Of a stretch of 64,000 nt of DNA, positions 32,284-40,861 are shown piece by piece. Position numbers and translations under genes: made by a program. Position 1 is the first letter of the stretch. Every line of letters begins with the position of its first letter. The notes under the pieces were generated by a model. That model saw only the letters and a program-made list of their open reading frames with translations. It did no database searches and was not told the DNA's origin. The stretch spans positions 62,001 through 126,000 of the forward strand of contig NZ_FNLO01000003.1 of assembly GCF_900095735.1 (NCBI RefSeq). Reading direction: 5' to 3'. This stretch comes from Chitinasiproducens palmae. GTDB taxonomy: Bacteria > Pseudomonadota > Gammaproteobacteria > Burkholderiales > Burkholderiaceae.

Positions 32284-32320
32284 GCGACCGGCTGGCCGGC
32301 CAACGCGGCCAGCCGGTCGC
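32284..32320 (-). terminator. perfect 15-bp hairpin after the aminotransferase gene
   Basis: GCGACCGGCTGGCCG (32284-32298) and its exact reverse complement (32306-32320) around a 7-nt loop, 1 nt past the aminotransferase stop. There is no T-run, so it may be a transcript-stabilising or Rho-related hairpin rather than a classic intrinsic terminator. Confidence 0.6.
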
Positions 32321-32321
32321 A

Positions 32322-33548
32322 TCAGGCCGTGTGTCGCTTGCGGTAGCCGTCCAGGAAGCGCGCAATGCGTTCGATCGCGATGCGCAGATCGTCCACGTTC
32401 GGCAGGAACACGACGCGGAAGTGGTCCGGATGCGGCCAGTTGAAGCCGCTGCCCTGCACCAGCAGCACCTTTTCCTGGGACAGCAGCTCCTGGATGAAGC
32501 GCTGGTCGTCGGCAATCGGATAGACGGCCGGGTCGAGCTTCGGGAACAGGTAGAGCGCGGCCTTCGCCTTCACGCAGCTCACGCCCGGAATCGCCGTCAG
32601 CATCTCGTGCGCCAGTTCACGCTGCTTGTAGAGACGGCCGCCCGGCAGGATCAGATCGTCGATGCTCTGGTAGCCGCCCAGCGCGGTCTGGATCGCGTAC
32701 TGGCCCGGCACGTTCGCGCACAGCCGCATCGTCGCGAGGATGTTGAGCCCCTCGATGTAGTCCTGCGCCGGCCGCTTGTCGCCGGACACCACCATCCAGC
32801 CGGCGCGGAAGCCGCACGAACGGTAGCTCTTCGACAGGCCGTTGAAGGTGACGGTCAGCACGTCCTCGGACAGCGCCGCCAGCGACGTGTGCTTCAGACC
32901 GTCATAGACGATCTTGTCGTAGATCTCGTCGGCAAACAGGATCAGGCCGTGCTCGCGCGCGATCGCCACCATCTCGCGCAGCAGGTCGTCCGGATACAGC
33001 GCGCCGGTCGGATTGTTCGGGTTGATCACCACCAGCGCCCGCGTGTTCGGCGTGATCTTCGCGCGAATGTCGTCCAGATCCGGCAGCCAGCCGTTGCCCT
33101 CGTCGCACAGGTAGTGCACCGGCGTGCCGCCGGAAAGGCTGATCGCGGCCGTCCACAGCGGATAATCCGGCGCCGGCACCAGGACTTCGTCGCCGCTGTT
33201 GAGCAGCGCCTGCATCGCCATCACGATCAGTTCGGACGCACCGTTGCCCAGATAGATGTCGTCGATCGTCACGCCCGCAACATTCTTTTGCTGCGTGTAG
33301 TGCATGATCGCCTTGCGCGCCGAGAACACGCCCTTCGAATCCGAATAGCCGGACGAGGCAGGCAGGTTGCGGATCATGTCCTGGACGATCTCGTCCGGCG
33401 CGTCGAAGCCGAACGGCGCGAGATTGCCGATGTTCAGCTTGATGATGCGATGCCCTTCCTCTTCGAGCCGCTTGGCTTCGTCGAGCACGGGACCGCGGAT
33501 GTCGTAGCAGACGTTCGCGAGCTTCTGGGATTTGAGGACGGGTTTCAC
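32322..33548 (-). CDS. pyridoxal-phosphate aminotransferase, AlaA-like
   Basis: Class I/II aminotransferase, probably alanine-forming (AlaA-like), acting in the cytoplasm. From the GTG start (MKPVLKSQKLANV) it is 408 residues; an ATG at 33581 would add 11 residues (MPAHPSLRWPA). Neither start has a strong Shine-Dalgarno; the GTG matches the family's N-terminus. The PLP lysine is in NGLSKSYRSCGFRAGW, with NPNNPTGALY and SDSKGVFSARKA upstream. It precedes hom and thrC, but its role in their pathway is not shown. Confidence 0.9.
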   Translation of the reverse strand: MKPVLKSQKLANVCYDIRGPVLDEAKRLEEEGHRIIKLNIGNLAPFGFDAPDEIVQDMIRNLPASSGYSDSKGVFSARKAIMHYTQQKNVAGVTIDDIYLGNGASELIVMAMQALLNSGDEVLVPAPDYPLWTAAISLSGGTPVHYLCDEGNGWLPDLDDIRAKITPNTRALVVINPNNPTGALYPDDLLREMVAIAREHGLILFADEIYDKIVYDGLKHTSLAALSEDVLTVTFNGLSKSYRSCGFRAGWMVVSGDKRPAQDYIEGLNILATMRLCANVPGQYAIQTALGGYQSIDDLILPGGRLYKQRELAHEMLTAIPGVSCVKAKAALYLFPKLDPAVYPIADDQRFIQELLSQEKVLLVQGSGFNWPHPDHFRVVFLPNVDDLRIAIERIARFLDGYRKRHTA

Positions 33549-33581
33549 GGCAGGCCAGCGGAGCGAGGGGTGGGCGGGCAT

Positions 33582-33861
33582 CGACCGGGCGGAAGGCGGG
33601 CACAGGCGAGGCCACGGTGGACGCAGCGGCGGCAGCCCGGCGCATCAAGCGGGCCACTGCCGGCTCGTCGTGACGCGCCGGGCTGCGGGAGAAGCCAGGC
33701 GAAAGGCTATAATTTAGCGGATTTCGCCGCCTCCCGGCAAACCAAATGCGACACGGCGCCGCCCTCGTGGCGCGCGGCCGACGCCGGCCGTCCGTTGCCG
33801 TGCGCTGTTGTCCGCTGCCGCCCCCGGCCCTGTTCCTCAACCCTGCCCGCCGAGACTGCCC
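33582..33861. promoter_or_regulatory. divergent promoter region aminotransferase / Mth938-like gene
   Basis: 280 bp, GC-rich except for a perfect TATAAT at 33708-33713 on the plus strand, a likely -10 for the Mth938-like gene and perhaps the arn genes. No good -35 is seen at 16-18 bp. Confidence 0.5.
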
Positions 33862-34242
33862 TTGAAACTGCACCCGGACAGCGACCCGTCCCTGAACACC
33901 GTGACCGCCTACGACGACGACCATGTCGACGTGAACAAGGTGCGCTTCACGCACAGCGTGATCGTGACGCCCGACGCGCCGGTGCGCGCGTGGCAGGTCG
34001 ACGCGTTCGAGACGCTCAGCGAGGCCAGCTTCGAGGCACTGGCGGAACTGGCGCCCGAAGTGGTGCTGCTCGGTACCGGCCGGCGGCAGCGTTTCGTGCA
34101 TCCGCGGCTGGTTGCCGCACTGGCGGCGCGCCGCATCGGCGTCGAGGCGATGGACTCCGGCGCCGCCTGCCGGACCTACAACATCCTGATGGGCGAGGGA
34201 CGCCGCGTCGCACTCGCGCTATTGATCGAGTCGGCACGGTAG
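33862..34242 (+). CDS. Mth938-like domain protein
   Basis: Small protein of unknown biochemical role with the Mth938/NDUFAF3-like fold, 126 residues from a TTG start (MKLHPDSDPSLNTVTAY). Conserved features are the FTHSVIVTPD strand, VVLLGTGRRQRF, and the C-terminal GVEAMDSGAACRTYNILMGEGRRV. No in-frame ATG fits; a start at 33808 (ATG) would add a proline-rich stretch. It stands before the arnT operon; the gap to arnT is 78 bp. Confidence 0.85.
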   Translation: MKLHPDSDPSLNTVTAYDDDHVDVNKVRFTHSVIVTPDAPVRAWQVDAFETLSEASFEALAELAPEVVLLGTGRRQRFVHPRLVAALAARRIGVEAMDSGAACRTYNILMGEGRRVALALLIESAR

Positions 34243-34320
34243 AATGCGGCCCGCGCCGGCTCGCCGCTCCTGGCTTGTCGGCCCACAACCGTTCGTCGAC
34301 CTATCTACCCCCACCGGCTC

Positions 34321-35997
34321 ATGAGACAGGACACCCGGCCCTTGTTGTCGCGCGGCGCGCTTCTCCTTCTGATCGCGCTGTTCGCCCTGCTCTGGTTCGC
34401 GCAACTCAATATTCGTCACCTGATCGCCAGCGACGAAGGACGCTACGCCGAGATGGCGCGCGAGATGCTGCTGAGCGGCGACTGGCTCACGCCTCGCTAC
34501 AACGGCTACAAGTATTTCGAGAAGCCGCCGCTGCAGACCTGGCTGAACGCGGCGACCTTCGCCGCCTTCGGCATCGGCGACTGGCAGGCGCGGCTGTACA
34601 CCGCGCTGTGCGGCTTCGGCGGCGTGCTGGTGGTCGGCTTCGCCGGCGCGCGCGTGTTCAACCCGCTCTCCGGGCTGGCCGCCGCGTTGATCCTTGCGAC
34701 GTCGCCCTACTGGAACCTGATGGGGCACTTCAACACCCTCGACATGGGCCTGGCGTTCATGATGACGGTGACGCTTGCGACGCTCCTGCTGGGCCAGCGT
34801 CCGGGACTGAGCGATCGGGCGGCGCGGGGCTGGATGTGGCTGTGCTGGGCGTCGATGGGTCTGGCAGTGCTCAGCAAGGGACTGATCGGACTGGTTCTGC
34901 CCGGCGCCGTGCTGGTCATCTATTCGCTGGTGGCGCGCGACGGCGCGGTGTGGCGGCGGCTCTACCTGTTCAGCGGTCTGCTGGTCTTTCTGCTGGTCAC
35001 CGCGCCCTGGTTCATCGCGGTCCAGCACGCCAACCCCGAGTTCTTCGACTTCTTCTTCATCAACGAACACTTCAGGCGCTTCCTGACCACCGAGCACCAT
35101 CGCACCGGCGCGCCGTGGTTCTTCGTGCCGGTGCTGTTGGTCGGGTTCCTGCCGTGGTTGTCGATCGTGCCGCAAAGCCTGCGGCAGGCGCTGGCGATGC
35201 CGCGCCAGGCCAACCGCTTCTCGCCGGTGCTGCTGCTGATCGTCTGGACGGTCTTCATCTTCCTGTTCTTCAGCATTTCGAAATCGAAGCTGATTTCCTA
35301 CGTGCTGCCGGTCGCGCCGTCGATCGCGCTGTTGCTCGGGCTGTTCCTGCCGATGATGACGCGCACGCAATGGAAGCGTCACCTGGCGGTCTACGCGCTG
35401 GTGCTGGTGGTGGGCATGTTCGCGGCGATGTTCCTGGCCGGCATGGGCGACGCGCGCACGCCGAACGCGCTGTATCGCAGCTACCAGGCCTGGGTCTATG
35501 TCGCACTGGCGATCGGTCTGGCGGGCCTCGGCCTGGCCGCGCTCATTGCACGGCGCAATCCGCAGGAGCCGCCGCGGCGCGCGATCTTCGTCTATGGCGC
35601 CACCTGGTTCGTGCTGGTCAGCGTGGCCGGCAACGCGCATGAAATCTTCGGACGGCAAAGCGCCGGCGTCGACCTCGTGGCGCCGGTGCGCGCCACGCTG
35701 GCGACGATGCCGCCCGACGTGCCGTTCTATTCGGTCAACGTGCTGGATCACACGATGCCGTTCTATCTCGGCCGCACGATGACGATGGTGCAGCACCCCG
35801 ACGAACTGGCATTCGGCGTGCGTCAGGAACCGCAGAAGTGGCTGCCGACCATCGACGCCTGGGTGGCGCGCTGGCGGGCGCTGCCGCAGGGCATGGCGTT
35901 GCTGCCGCCCTACCTGTTCGACCAGATGAGCGCCGCCGGCGTGCCGATGCGCGTCGTCGCGCGCGACAGCCGGCGCGTGATCGTGGCGCGGCACTGA
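34321..35997 (+). CDS. arnT: Ara4N lipid A transferase, ArnT family
   Basis: GT83 glycosyltransferase of the inner membrane; it moves 4-amino-4-deoxy-L-arabinose from undecaprenyl phosphate to lipid A (or core sugars) on the periplasmic face. 558 residues with about 12 membrane segments and the conserved periplasmic acidic motif SDEGRYAEMAREML near residue 38. The first gene of an arnT-arnE-arnB-arnC-arnA(FT)-arnA(DH)-arnD cluster, all plus strand and closely spaced, which makes the substrate assignment strong. Confidence 0.93.
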   Translation: MRQDTRPLLSRGALLLLIALFALLWFAQLNIRHLIASDEGRYAEMAREMLLSGDWLTPRYNGYKYFEKPPLQTWLNAATFAAFGIGDWQARLYTALCGFGGVLVVGFAGARVFNPLSGLAAALILATSPYWNLMGHFNTLDMGLAFMMTVTLATLLLGQRPGLSDRAARGWMWLCWASMGLAVLSKGLIGLVLPGAVLVIYSLVARDGAVWRRLYLFSGLLVFLLVTAPWFIAVQHANPEFFDFFFINEHFRRFLTTEHHRTGAPWFFVPVLLVGFLPWLSIVPQSLRQALAMPRQANRFSPVLLLIVWTVFIFLFFSISKSKLISYVLPVAPSIALLLGLFLPMMTRTQWKRHLAVYALVLVVGMFAAMFLAGMGDARTPNALYRSYQAWVYVALAIGLAGLGLAALIARRNPQEPPRRAIFVYGATWFVLVSVAGNAHEIFGRQSAGVDLVAPVRATLATMPPDVPFYSVNVLDHTMPFYLGRTMTMVQHPDELAFGVRQEPQKWLPTIDAWVARWRALPQGMALLPPYLFDQMSAAGVPMRVVARDSRRVIVARH

Positions 35998-36061
35998 CCC
36001 GCCTGCCAGCCCACCCGACCGGCCTTATGCGCGGCTGATGCCGCGCGAGCGCAATCAAACC

Positions 36062-36433
36062 ATGAATGGCGTAACCTTCGTCCTGATCCTCTCCGGCGTG
36101 ATGCTCAACGCCGTCGCGCAGTTGCTGCTCAAGGCGGGCGTGAACGCGATCGGGCGTTTCGGCTATGGCGCCGACGAGCTGTGGGGCGCCGCGCTCAAGC
36201 TGGCCGTGCAATGGCCGATCCTGGGCGGCCTCGCCTGCTACGCGGTAAGCCTGGTGCTGTGGATCGTGGCGCTGTCGCGCGTCGATGTTTCGCTGGCCTA
36301 TCCGATGCTTTCGCTCGGCTACGTGGTCAACGCCTTCGTTGCCTGGTACTGGTTCGGCGAAGTGATGACCATCCCGAGGCTGGTCGGCATCGGTATCATC
36401 CTGATCGGGGTCCTCGTGCTGTCGCGCGGCTAG
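36062..36433 (+). CDS. arnE: small multidrug-resistance type flippase subunit, ArnE-like
   Basis: 123 residues with four hydrophobic segments of the SMR/EamA type, for example NGVTFVLILSGVMLNAVAQL, the middle CYAVSLVLWIVALSRVDVS and the terminal IGIILIGVLVLS. Its place between arnT and arnB suggests it flips undecaprenyl-phosphate-Ara4N. In E. coli this needs two proteins, ArnE and ArnF; only one is encoded here. The ATG at 36062 is preferred over one at 36038. Confidence 0.8.
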   Translation: MNGVTFVLILSGVMLNAVAQLLLKAGVNAIGRFGYGADELWGAALKLAVQWPILGGLACYAVSLVLWIVALSRVDVSLAYPMLSLGYVVNAFVAWYWFGEVMTIPRLVGIGIILIGVLVLSRG

Positions 36434-36517
36434 CCGCGCGGCGGTGCACCCGGTCCCCGCTGCCCCTGCCTCGCTCCACCCGGTCAACCGGCCCCTCGTC
36501 CAATCCGTTTCGTTCCG

Positions 36518-37642
36518 ATGAGCTCGCTCCCCTTCATTCCGTTTACGCGTCCCGAAATCGACGAAGCCACCATCGCCGGCGTGGTCGAGGTGCTGCGCTC
36601 CGGCTGGATCACCACCGGCCCGCAGAACCAGCGCTTCGAGGCCGAGCTGTCGGCCTACTTCGGCGGGCGCCCGGTGCGCACGTTCAACTCGGGCACCGCC
36701 ACGCTCGAGATCGCGCTGCGCATTGCCGGCGTCGGCGCGGGCGACGAGGTGATCACCACGCCGCTGAGCTGGGTGTCGACCGCCAACGTGATCCTGGAGG
36801 TGGGCGCGACGCCGGTGTTCGTCGACATCGACCCGGTCACGCGCAACCTCGACCTGGCCCAACTCGAAGCCGCGATCACGCCGCGCACCCGCGCGCTGCT
36901 GCCGGTTTACCTGGCCGGTCTGCCAGTCGACATGGACCGGCTGTATGCGATCGCCGCACGGCACGGCCTGCGGGTGGTCGAGGACGCGGCGCAGGCGATG
37001 GGCGCGACGTGGGGCGGCCGCCGCATCGGCGCGCTCGGCGATCTGGTCTCGTTCAGCTTTCATGCGAACAAGAACCTCACGTCGATCGAAGGCGGCGCGC
37101 TCGTCTTCAATACCGAGGACGAAGCCCGGCTGGCGGAGAAGTACCGCTTGCAGGGCGTGACCCGGCATGGCGTCGACGGCATGGAAGTGGACGTGCTCGG
37201 CGGCAAGTACAACCTGACCGACGTCGCCGCGCGCGTCGGACTTGGGCAGTTGCCGCATCTGGCGCGCTTCACCGAACGCCGCCGCGCGCTTGCGCGCCGC
37301 TATCTGGACCGCCTGGCCGGCGGCGCGGCGGTCCGCGCCGGCGTGCAACTGCCGACCGCGGACTTCGAGAACAGCAACTGGCACATGTTCCAGGTGGTCC
37401 TGCCCGCGGGCGTCGAACGGGCCAGCATCATGACCCGACTGAAGACGCAGCAGATCGGCAGCGGTGTGCACTACCCGCCGATCCACCTGTTCCAACTCTA
37501 TCGCGCGCGCGGTTTCGGCCCCGGCATGTTCCCGCACGCCGAGCGCGTCGGCGCTTCGATTCTCACCCTGCCACTCTTCACGACGCTCGCCGACGCCGAC
37601 GTCGATCGCATCGTCGCGGCGCTCGACGCCTGTTTCGCTTGA
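36518..37642 (+). CDS. arnB: UDP-Ara4O aminotransferase
   Basis: PLP-dependent DegT/DnrJ family aminotransferase that forms UDP-4-amino-4-deoxy-L-arabinose. 374 residues; it opens LPFIPFTRPEIDEATIAGV and has the PLP lysine in SFHANKNLTSIEGG. The HYPPIHLF segment near the C-terminus is typical of ArnB. Position between the flippase-like gene and arnC supports the role. Confidence 0.95.
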   Translation: MSSLPFIPFTRPEIDEATIAGVVEVLRSGWITTGPQNQRFEAELSAYFGGRPVRTFNSGTATLEIALRIAGVGAGDEVITTPLSWVSTANVILEVGATPVFVDIDPVTRNLDLAQLEAAITPRTRALLPVYLAGLPVDMDRLYAIAARHGLRVVEDAAQAMGATWGGRRIGALGDLVSFSFHANKNLTSIEGGALVFNTEDEARLAEKYRLQGVTRHGVDGMEVDVLGGKYNLTDVAARVGLGQLPHLARFTERRRALARRYLDRLAGGAAVRAGVQLPTADFENSNWHMFQVVLPAGVERASIMTRLKTQQIGSGVHYPPIHLFQLYRARGFGPGMFPHAERVGASILTLPLFTTLADADVDRIVAALDACFA

Positions 37643-37676
37643 GCACCCGATCCCGTTCCCCCGCCTCCACCTGCCG

Positions 37677-38858
37677 ATGAGCCAGCCACAACTCTCCATC
37701 GTCATTCCCGTCTACAACGAGGCCGACGGTCTGGCCGCCCTGTTCGCGCGCCTGTACCCAGCACTCGATGCCCTCGGCTTGCCGTACGAGGCGATCTTCG
37801 TCAACGACGGCAGCCGCGACCGCTCGGCGGAACTGCTTGCCGACCAGTTCCGCGCCCGCCCCGACGTCACCCGCGTGGTGCTGCTCAACGGCAACTACGG
37901 TCAGCACATGGCGATCCTTGCCGGTTTCGAGGCGAGCCGCGGCGAGATGGTCGTGACGCTCGACGCCGACCTGCAGAATCCGCCCGAGGAGATCGGCCGG
38001 CTGGTCGAGACCATGCGCGCCGGGCACGACTACGTCGGCACCATCCGTCGCCGGCGGCAGGATTCGCTGTGGCGCCGCAAGGCGTCGCTGGCCAACAACC
38101 GCCTGCGCGAGCGCATCACGCGGATCCGCATGACCGACCAGGGCTGCATGCTGCGCGCGTACAGCCGGCGCATCGTCGAAACGATCAATCGGTGCGGCGA
38201 GGTCAACACCTTCATCCCGGCGTTGGCCTACACTTTCGCGCAGAACCCGACCGAGATCGAAGTCGGCCACGAGGAACGGCACGCGGGCGAGTCGAAGTAT
38301 TCGCTGTACAGCCTGCTGCGGCTCAACTTCGACCTGGTGACCGGCTTTTCGGTGGTACCGCTGCAATGGCTGTCGTTCGTCGGCGTGCTGCTCTCGGCCG
38401 GTTCGGCGGGACTGTTCCTGCTGCTGATCGTGCGCCGTTTCATCGTCGGCGCCGAGGTGCAGGGCGTGTTCACGTTGTTCGCTATCACCTTCTTCCTGCT
38501 CGGCGTGATCGTGTTTTCGCTGGGTCTGCTCGGCGAGTACATCGGCCGCATCTATCAACAGGTGCGCGCGAGACCGCGCTACCTCGTGCAGACGGTGCTC
38601 GAACGCGAAGGCTGGTCCGGCCAGCGCCACACGACGGGCGGCGTCCATTCGGATGGCGTCTGGCCGTCGGCGACGGCCAGTGCAGTCGATGCGGTCAGTG
38701 CGGGCGGAGCGGGTGCGAGCGTCGCGCCCGCTGCCGCTACTCCTGCCCCTGCCGCTACTCCTGCCCCTGCCGCTGCTCCTGCCGCCGCGGCCGCGCCTGC
38801 CGGTGCGCCGCGCGCGGCCGACGCCGGCAAGGCCGACGGCGCGGAGCCGCTGCTGTGA
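37677..38858 (+). CDS. arnC: undecaprenyl-phosphate Ara4FN transferase
   Basis: GT2 glycosyltransferase that loads 4-formamido-arabinose onto undecaprenyl phosphate. Motifs: VIPVYNEADGL, VNDGSRDRS, DADLQNPPEE; two membrane segments follow (about residues 225-290). The 393 residues exceed the usual 320-330 because of a C-terminal Ala/Pro/Thr-rich tail of about 70 residues made from an 18-bp repeat (38733-38786). Its stop overlaps the next gene's GTG by 4 nt. Confidence 0.93.
   Translation: MSQPQLSIVIPVYNEADGLAALFARLYPALDALGLPYEAIFVNDGSRDRSAELLADQFRARPDVTRVVLLNGNYGQHMAILAGFEASRGEMVVTLDADLQNPPEEIGRLVETMRAGHDYVGTIRRRRQDSLWRRKASLANNRLRERITRIRMTDQGCMLRAYSRRIVETINRCGEVNTFIPALAYTFAQNPTEIEVGHEERHAGESKYSLYSLLRLNFDLVTGFSVVPLQWLSFVGVLLSAGSAGLFLLLIVRRFIVGAEVQGVFTLFAITFFLLGVIVFSLGLLGEYIGRIYQQVRARPRYLVQTVLEREGWSGQRHTTGGVHSDGVWPSATASAVDAVSAGGAGASVAPAAATPAPAATPAPAAAPAAAAAPAGAPRAADAGKADGAEPLL
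38733..38786. repeat. 18-bp tandem repeat at the arnC 3' end
   Basis: Two exact copies of GCCGCTACTCCTGCCCCT and a third degenerate one encode the TPAPAA-type tail of ArnC. In frame. Confidence 0.85.
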
Positions 38859-39799
38859 CGCGGCGCGCCGTCGTCTTCGCTTATCACAACGTTGGCGCGC
38901 GCTGCCTGCGCGTGCTGCTCGCCGGTGGTGTCGAGGTCGCCCTGGTGGTGACGCACGAGGACGATCCGAACGAGACGATCTGGTTCGACAGCGTCGCCAC
39001 CGTGGCCGCGGAACATGGCATCGAGACCATTACGCCCGGGCCGGCGGAAGTCGCGTCGCTCGAACAGCGCGTCGCGGCGCTGGCCCCGGACTTCGTGTTC
39101 TCGTTCTACTACCGGCTGATGCTGCCGACGCGCCTGCTGGGTCTGGCGCCGCGCGGCGCGTTCAATATGCATGGCTCGCTGCTGCCGCGCTACCGCGGTC
39201 GCGCACCGGTGAACTGGGCCGTGCTGCACGGCGAAGGCGAAACCGGCGCGACGCTGCACGAGATGGTCGAAAAACCGGATGCGGGCGCGATCGTCGCGCA
39301 GACGGCGGTGCCGATCCTGCCGGACGACACCGCGCATCAGGTTTTCGAGAAGGTGACCGTCGCGGCCGAGATCACGCTGTGGCGCGCGCTGCCGGGCCTG
39401 CTCGACGGCAGTGCGCCGCGCCTGCCGAACGATCTCGCCGCGGGCAGCTACTTCGGCGGCCGCCGCCCGGACGACGGCCGTCTCGATTTCAGCCAGAGCG
39501 CGCAGCGGGTCTACGATCTGATTCGCGCGGTCGCCCCGCCCTATCCGGGCGCGTTCGCCGATATCGCAACCTCGGCGGGCGTGCGGCGGGTGATCGTCGC
39601 GCGGGCGCGCCTGACGCCGCTGCCCCCTGCGCTCGCCGGCCGGACGGATTTGCCGGCTGGCTTCCTGCTAGTGGATAATGCGCTCCTTGCCGTCTGCGGC
39701 GACGGCCGGGCCATCGCGATCCACGAGCTGCGCACGCCCGACGGCGAGCGCATCGACCGCGACGCCGCCCACGCCCTGTTTCCCTCCTTCCGCACATGA
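38855..39799 (+). CDS. ArnA-type formyltransferase (separate protein)
   Basis: Transfers formyl from 10-formyl-tetrahydrofolate to UDP-Ara4N; corresponds to the N-terminal half of E. coli ArnA. 314 residues from a GTG start that overlaps the arnC stop (GTGA). Catalytic residues are present: Asn104 and His106 in GAFNMHGSLLPRYRGRAP, Asp142 in EKPDAGAI. Its stop overlaps the ATG of the dehydrogenase gene (ATGA). In E. coli both activities are fused in one 660-residue protein; here they are two. Confidence 0.93.
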   Translation: MTRRAVVFAYHNVGARCLRVLLAGGVEVALVVTHEDDPNETIWFDSVATVAAEHGIETITPGPAEVASLEQRVAALAPDFVFSFYYRLMLPTRLLGLAPRGAFNMHGSLLPRYRGRAPVNWAVLHGEGETGATLHEMVEKPDAGAIVAQTAVPILPDDTAHQVFEKVTVAAEITLWRALPGLLDGSAPRLPNDLAAGSYFGGRRPDDGRLDFSQSAQRVYDLIRAVAPPYPGAFADIATSAGVRRVIVARARLTPLPPALAGRTDLPAGFLLVDNALLAVCGDGRAIAIHELRTPDGERIDRDAAHALFPSFRT

Positions 39800-40851
39800 A
39801 CAAGAAAGTTCTCATCCTCGGCGTCAACGGCTTCATCGGCCACCATCTGTCGAAGCGCATCCTCGAGACCACCGATTGGGAGGTCTACGGCATGGACATG
39901 CAGACCAATCGGATCGGCGACCTGCTCGCGCACGAGCGCATGCATTTCTTCGAGGGCGACATCACGATCAACAAGGAGTGGGTCGAATACCACGTCCGCA
40001 AATGCGACGTGATCCTGCCGCTGGTCGCCATCGCCACCCCGGCAACCTACGTGCAGCAGCCGCTCAAGGTCTTCGAACTGGACTTCGAGGCCAACCTGCC
40101 GATCGTGCGGTCGGCGGTCAAGTACCGCAAGCACCTGGTGTTTCCGTCGACCTCCGAGGTCTACGGCATGTGCGCCGACGAGCAGTTCGACCCGGACGCC
40201 TCGCCGCTGGTCTATGGCCCGATCAACAAGCCGCGCTGGATCTATGCGTGCTCGAAGCAGCTGATGGACCGCGTGATCTGGGGCTACGGCATGGAAGGGC
40301 TGAACTTCACGCTGTTCCGCCCGTTCAACTGGATCGGGCCCGGCCTCGATTCGATTCATACGCCGAAGGAAGGCAGCTCGCGCGTGGTCACGCAGTTCCT
40401 CGGTCACATCGTGCGTGGCGAGAACATCAATCTGGTCGACGGCGGCATGCAGAAGCGCGCGTTCACCGCGGTGGACGACGGCATCAGCGCGCTGATGAAG
40501 ATCATCGCCAACGAGAACGGCGTGGCAAGCGGGAAGATCTACAACATCGGCAACCCGGGCAACAACTTTTCGGTGCGCGAATTGGCGAACATGATGCTCA
40601 CGCTGGCCGCCGAATATCCCGAGTACCGCGACAACGCGAAGAAGGTGCAGCTGATCGAGACGTCCTCGCAGGCCTACTACGGCGCCGGTTACCAGGACGT
40701 GCAGAATCGCGTGCCGAAAATCGACAACACCTGCGACGAACTGACGTGGCGGCCGACGACCGGCATGGACCAGACGCTGCGCACGATCTTCGAGGCCTAT
40801 CGTTCGCAGGTCGCCGAAGCGCGCGCCCTCGTCGAAGCCGAGCACGACTGA
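39796..40851 (+). CDS. ArnA-type UDP-glucuronate decarboxylase (separate protein)
   Basis: NAD-dependent short-chain/epimerase-family enzyme that oxidises and decarboxylates UDP-glucuronate to UDP-Ara4O; corresponds to the C-terminal half of ArnA. 351 residues. It starts MNKKVLILGVNGFIGHHLSKR (Rossmann GxxGxxG), with STSEVYGM (Ser, Glu) and YACSKQLMD (Tyr, Lys). Translationally coupled to the formyltransferase gene by a 4-nt overlap. Confidence 0.94.
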   Translation: MNKKVLILGVNGFIGHHLSKRILETTDWEVYGMDMQTNRIGDLLAHERMHFFEGDITINKEWVEYHVRKCDVILPLVAIATPATYVQQPLKVFELDFEANLPIVRSAVKYRKHLVFPSTSEVYGMCADEQFDPDASPLVYGPINKPRWIYACSKQLMDRVIWGYGMEGLNFTLFRPFNWIGPGLDSIHTPKEGSSRVVTQFLGHIVRGENINLVDGGMQKRAFTAVDDGISALMKIIANENGVASGKIYNIGNPGNNFSVRELANMMLTLAAEYPEYRDNAKKVQLIETSSQAYYGAGYQDVQNRVPKIDNTCDELTWRPTTGMDQTLRTIFEAYRSQVAEARALVEAEHD

Positions 40852-40861
40852 CGCCGGCACG

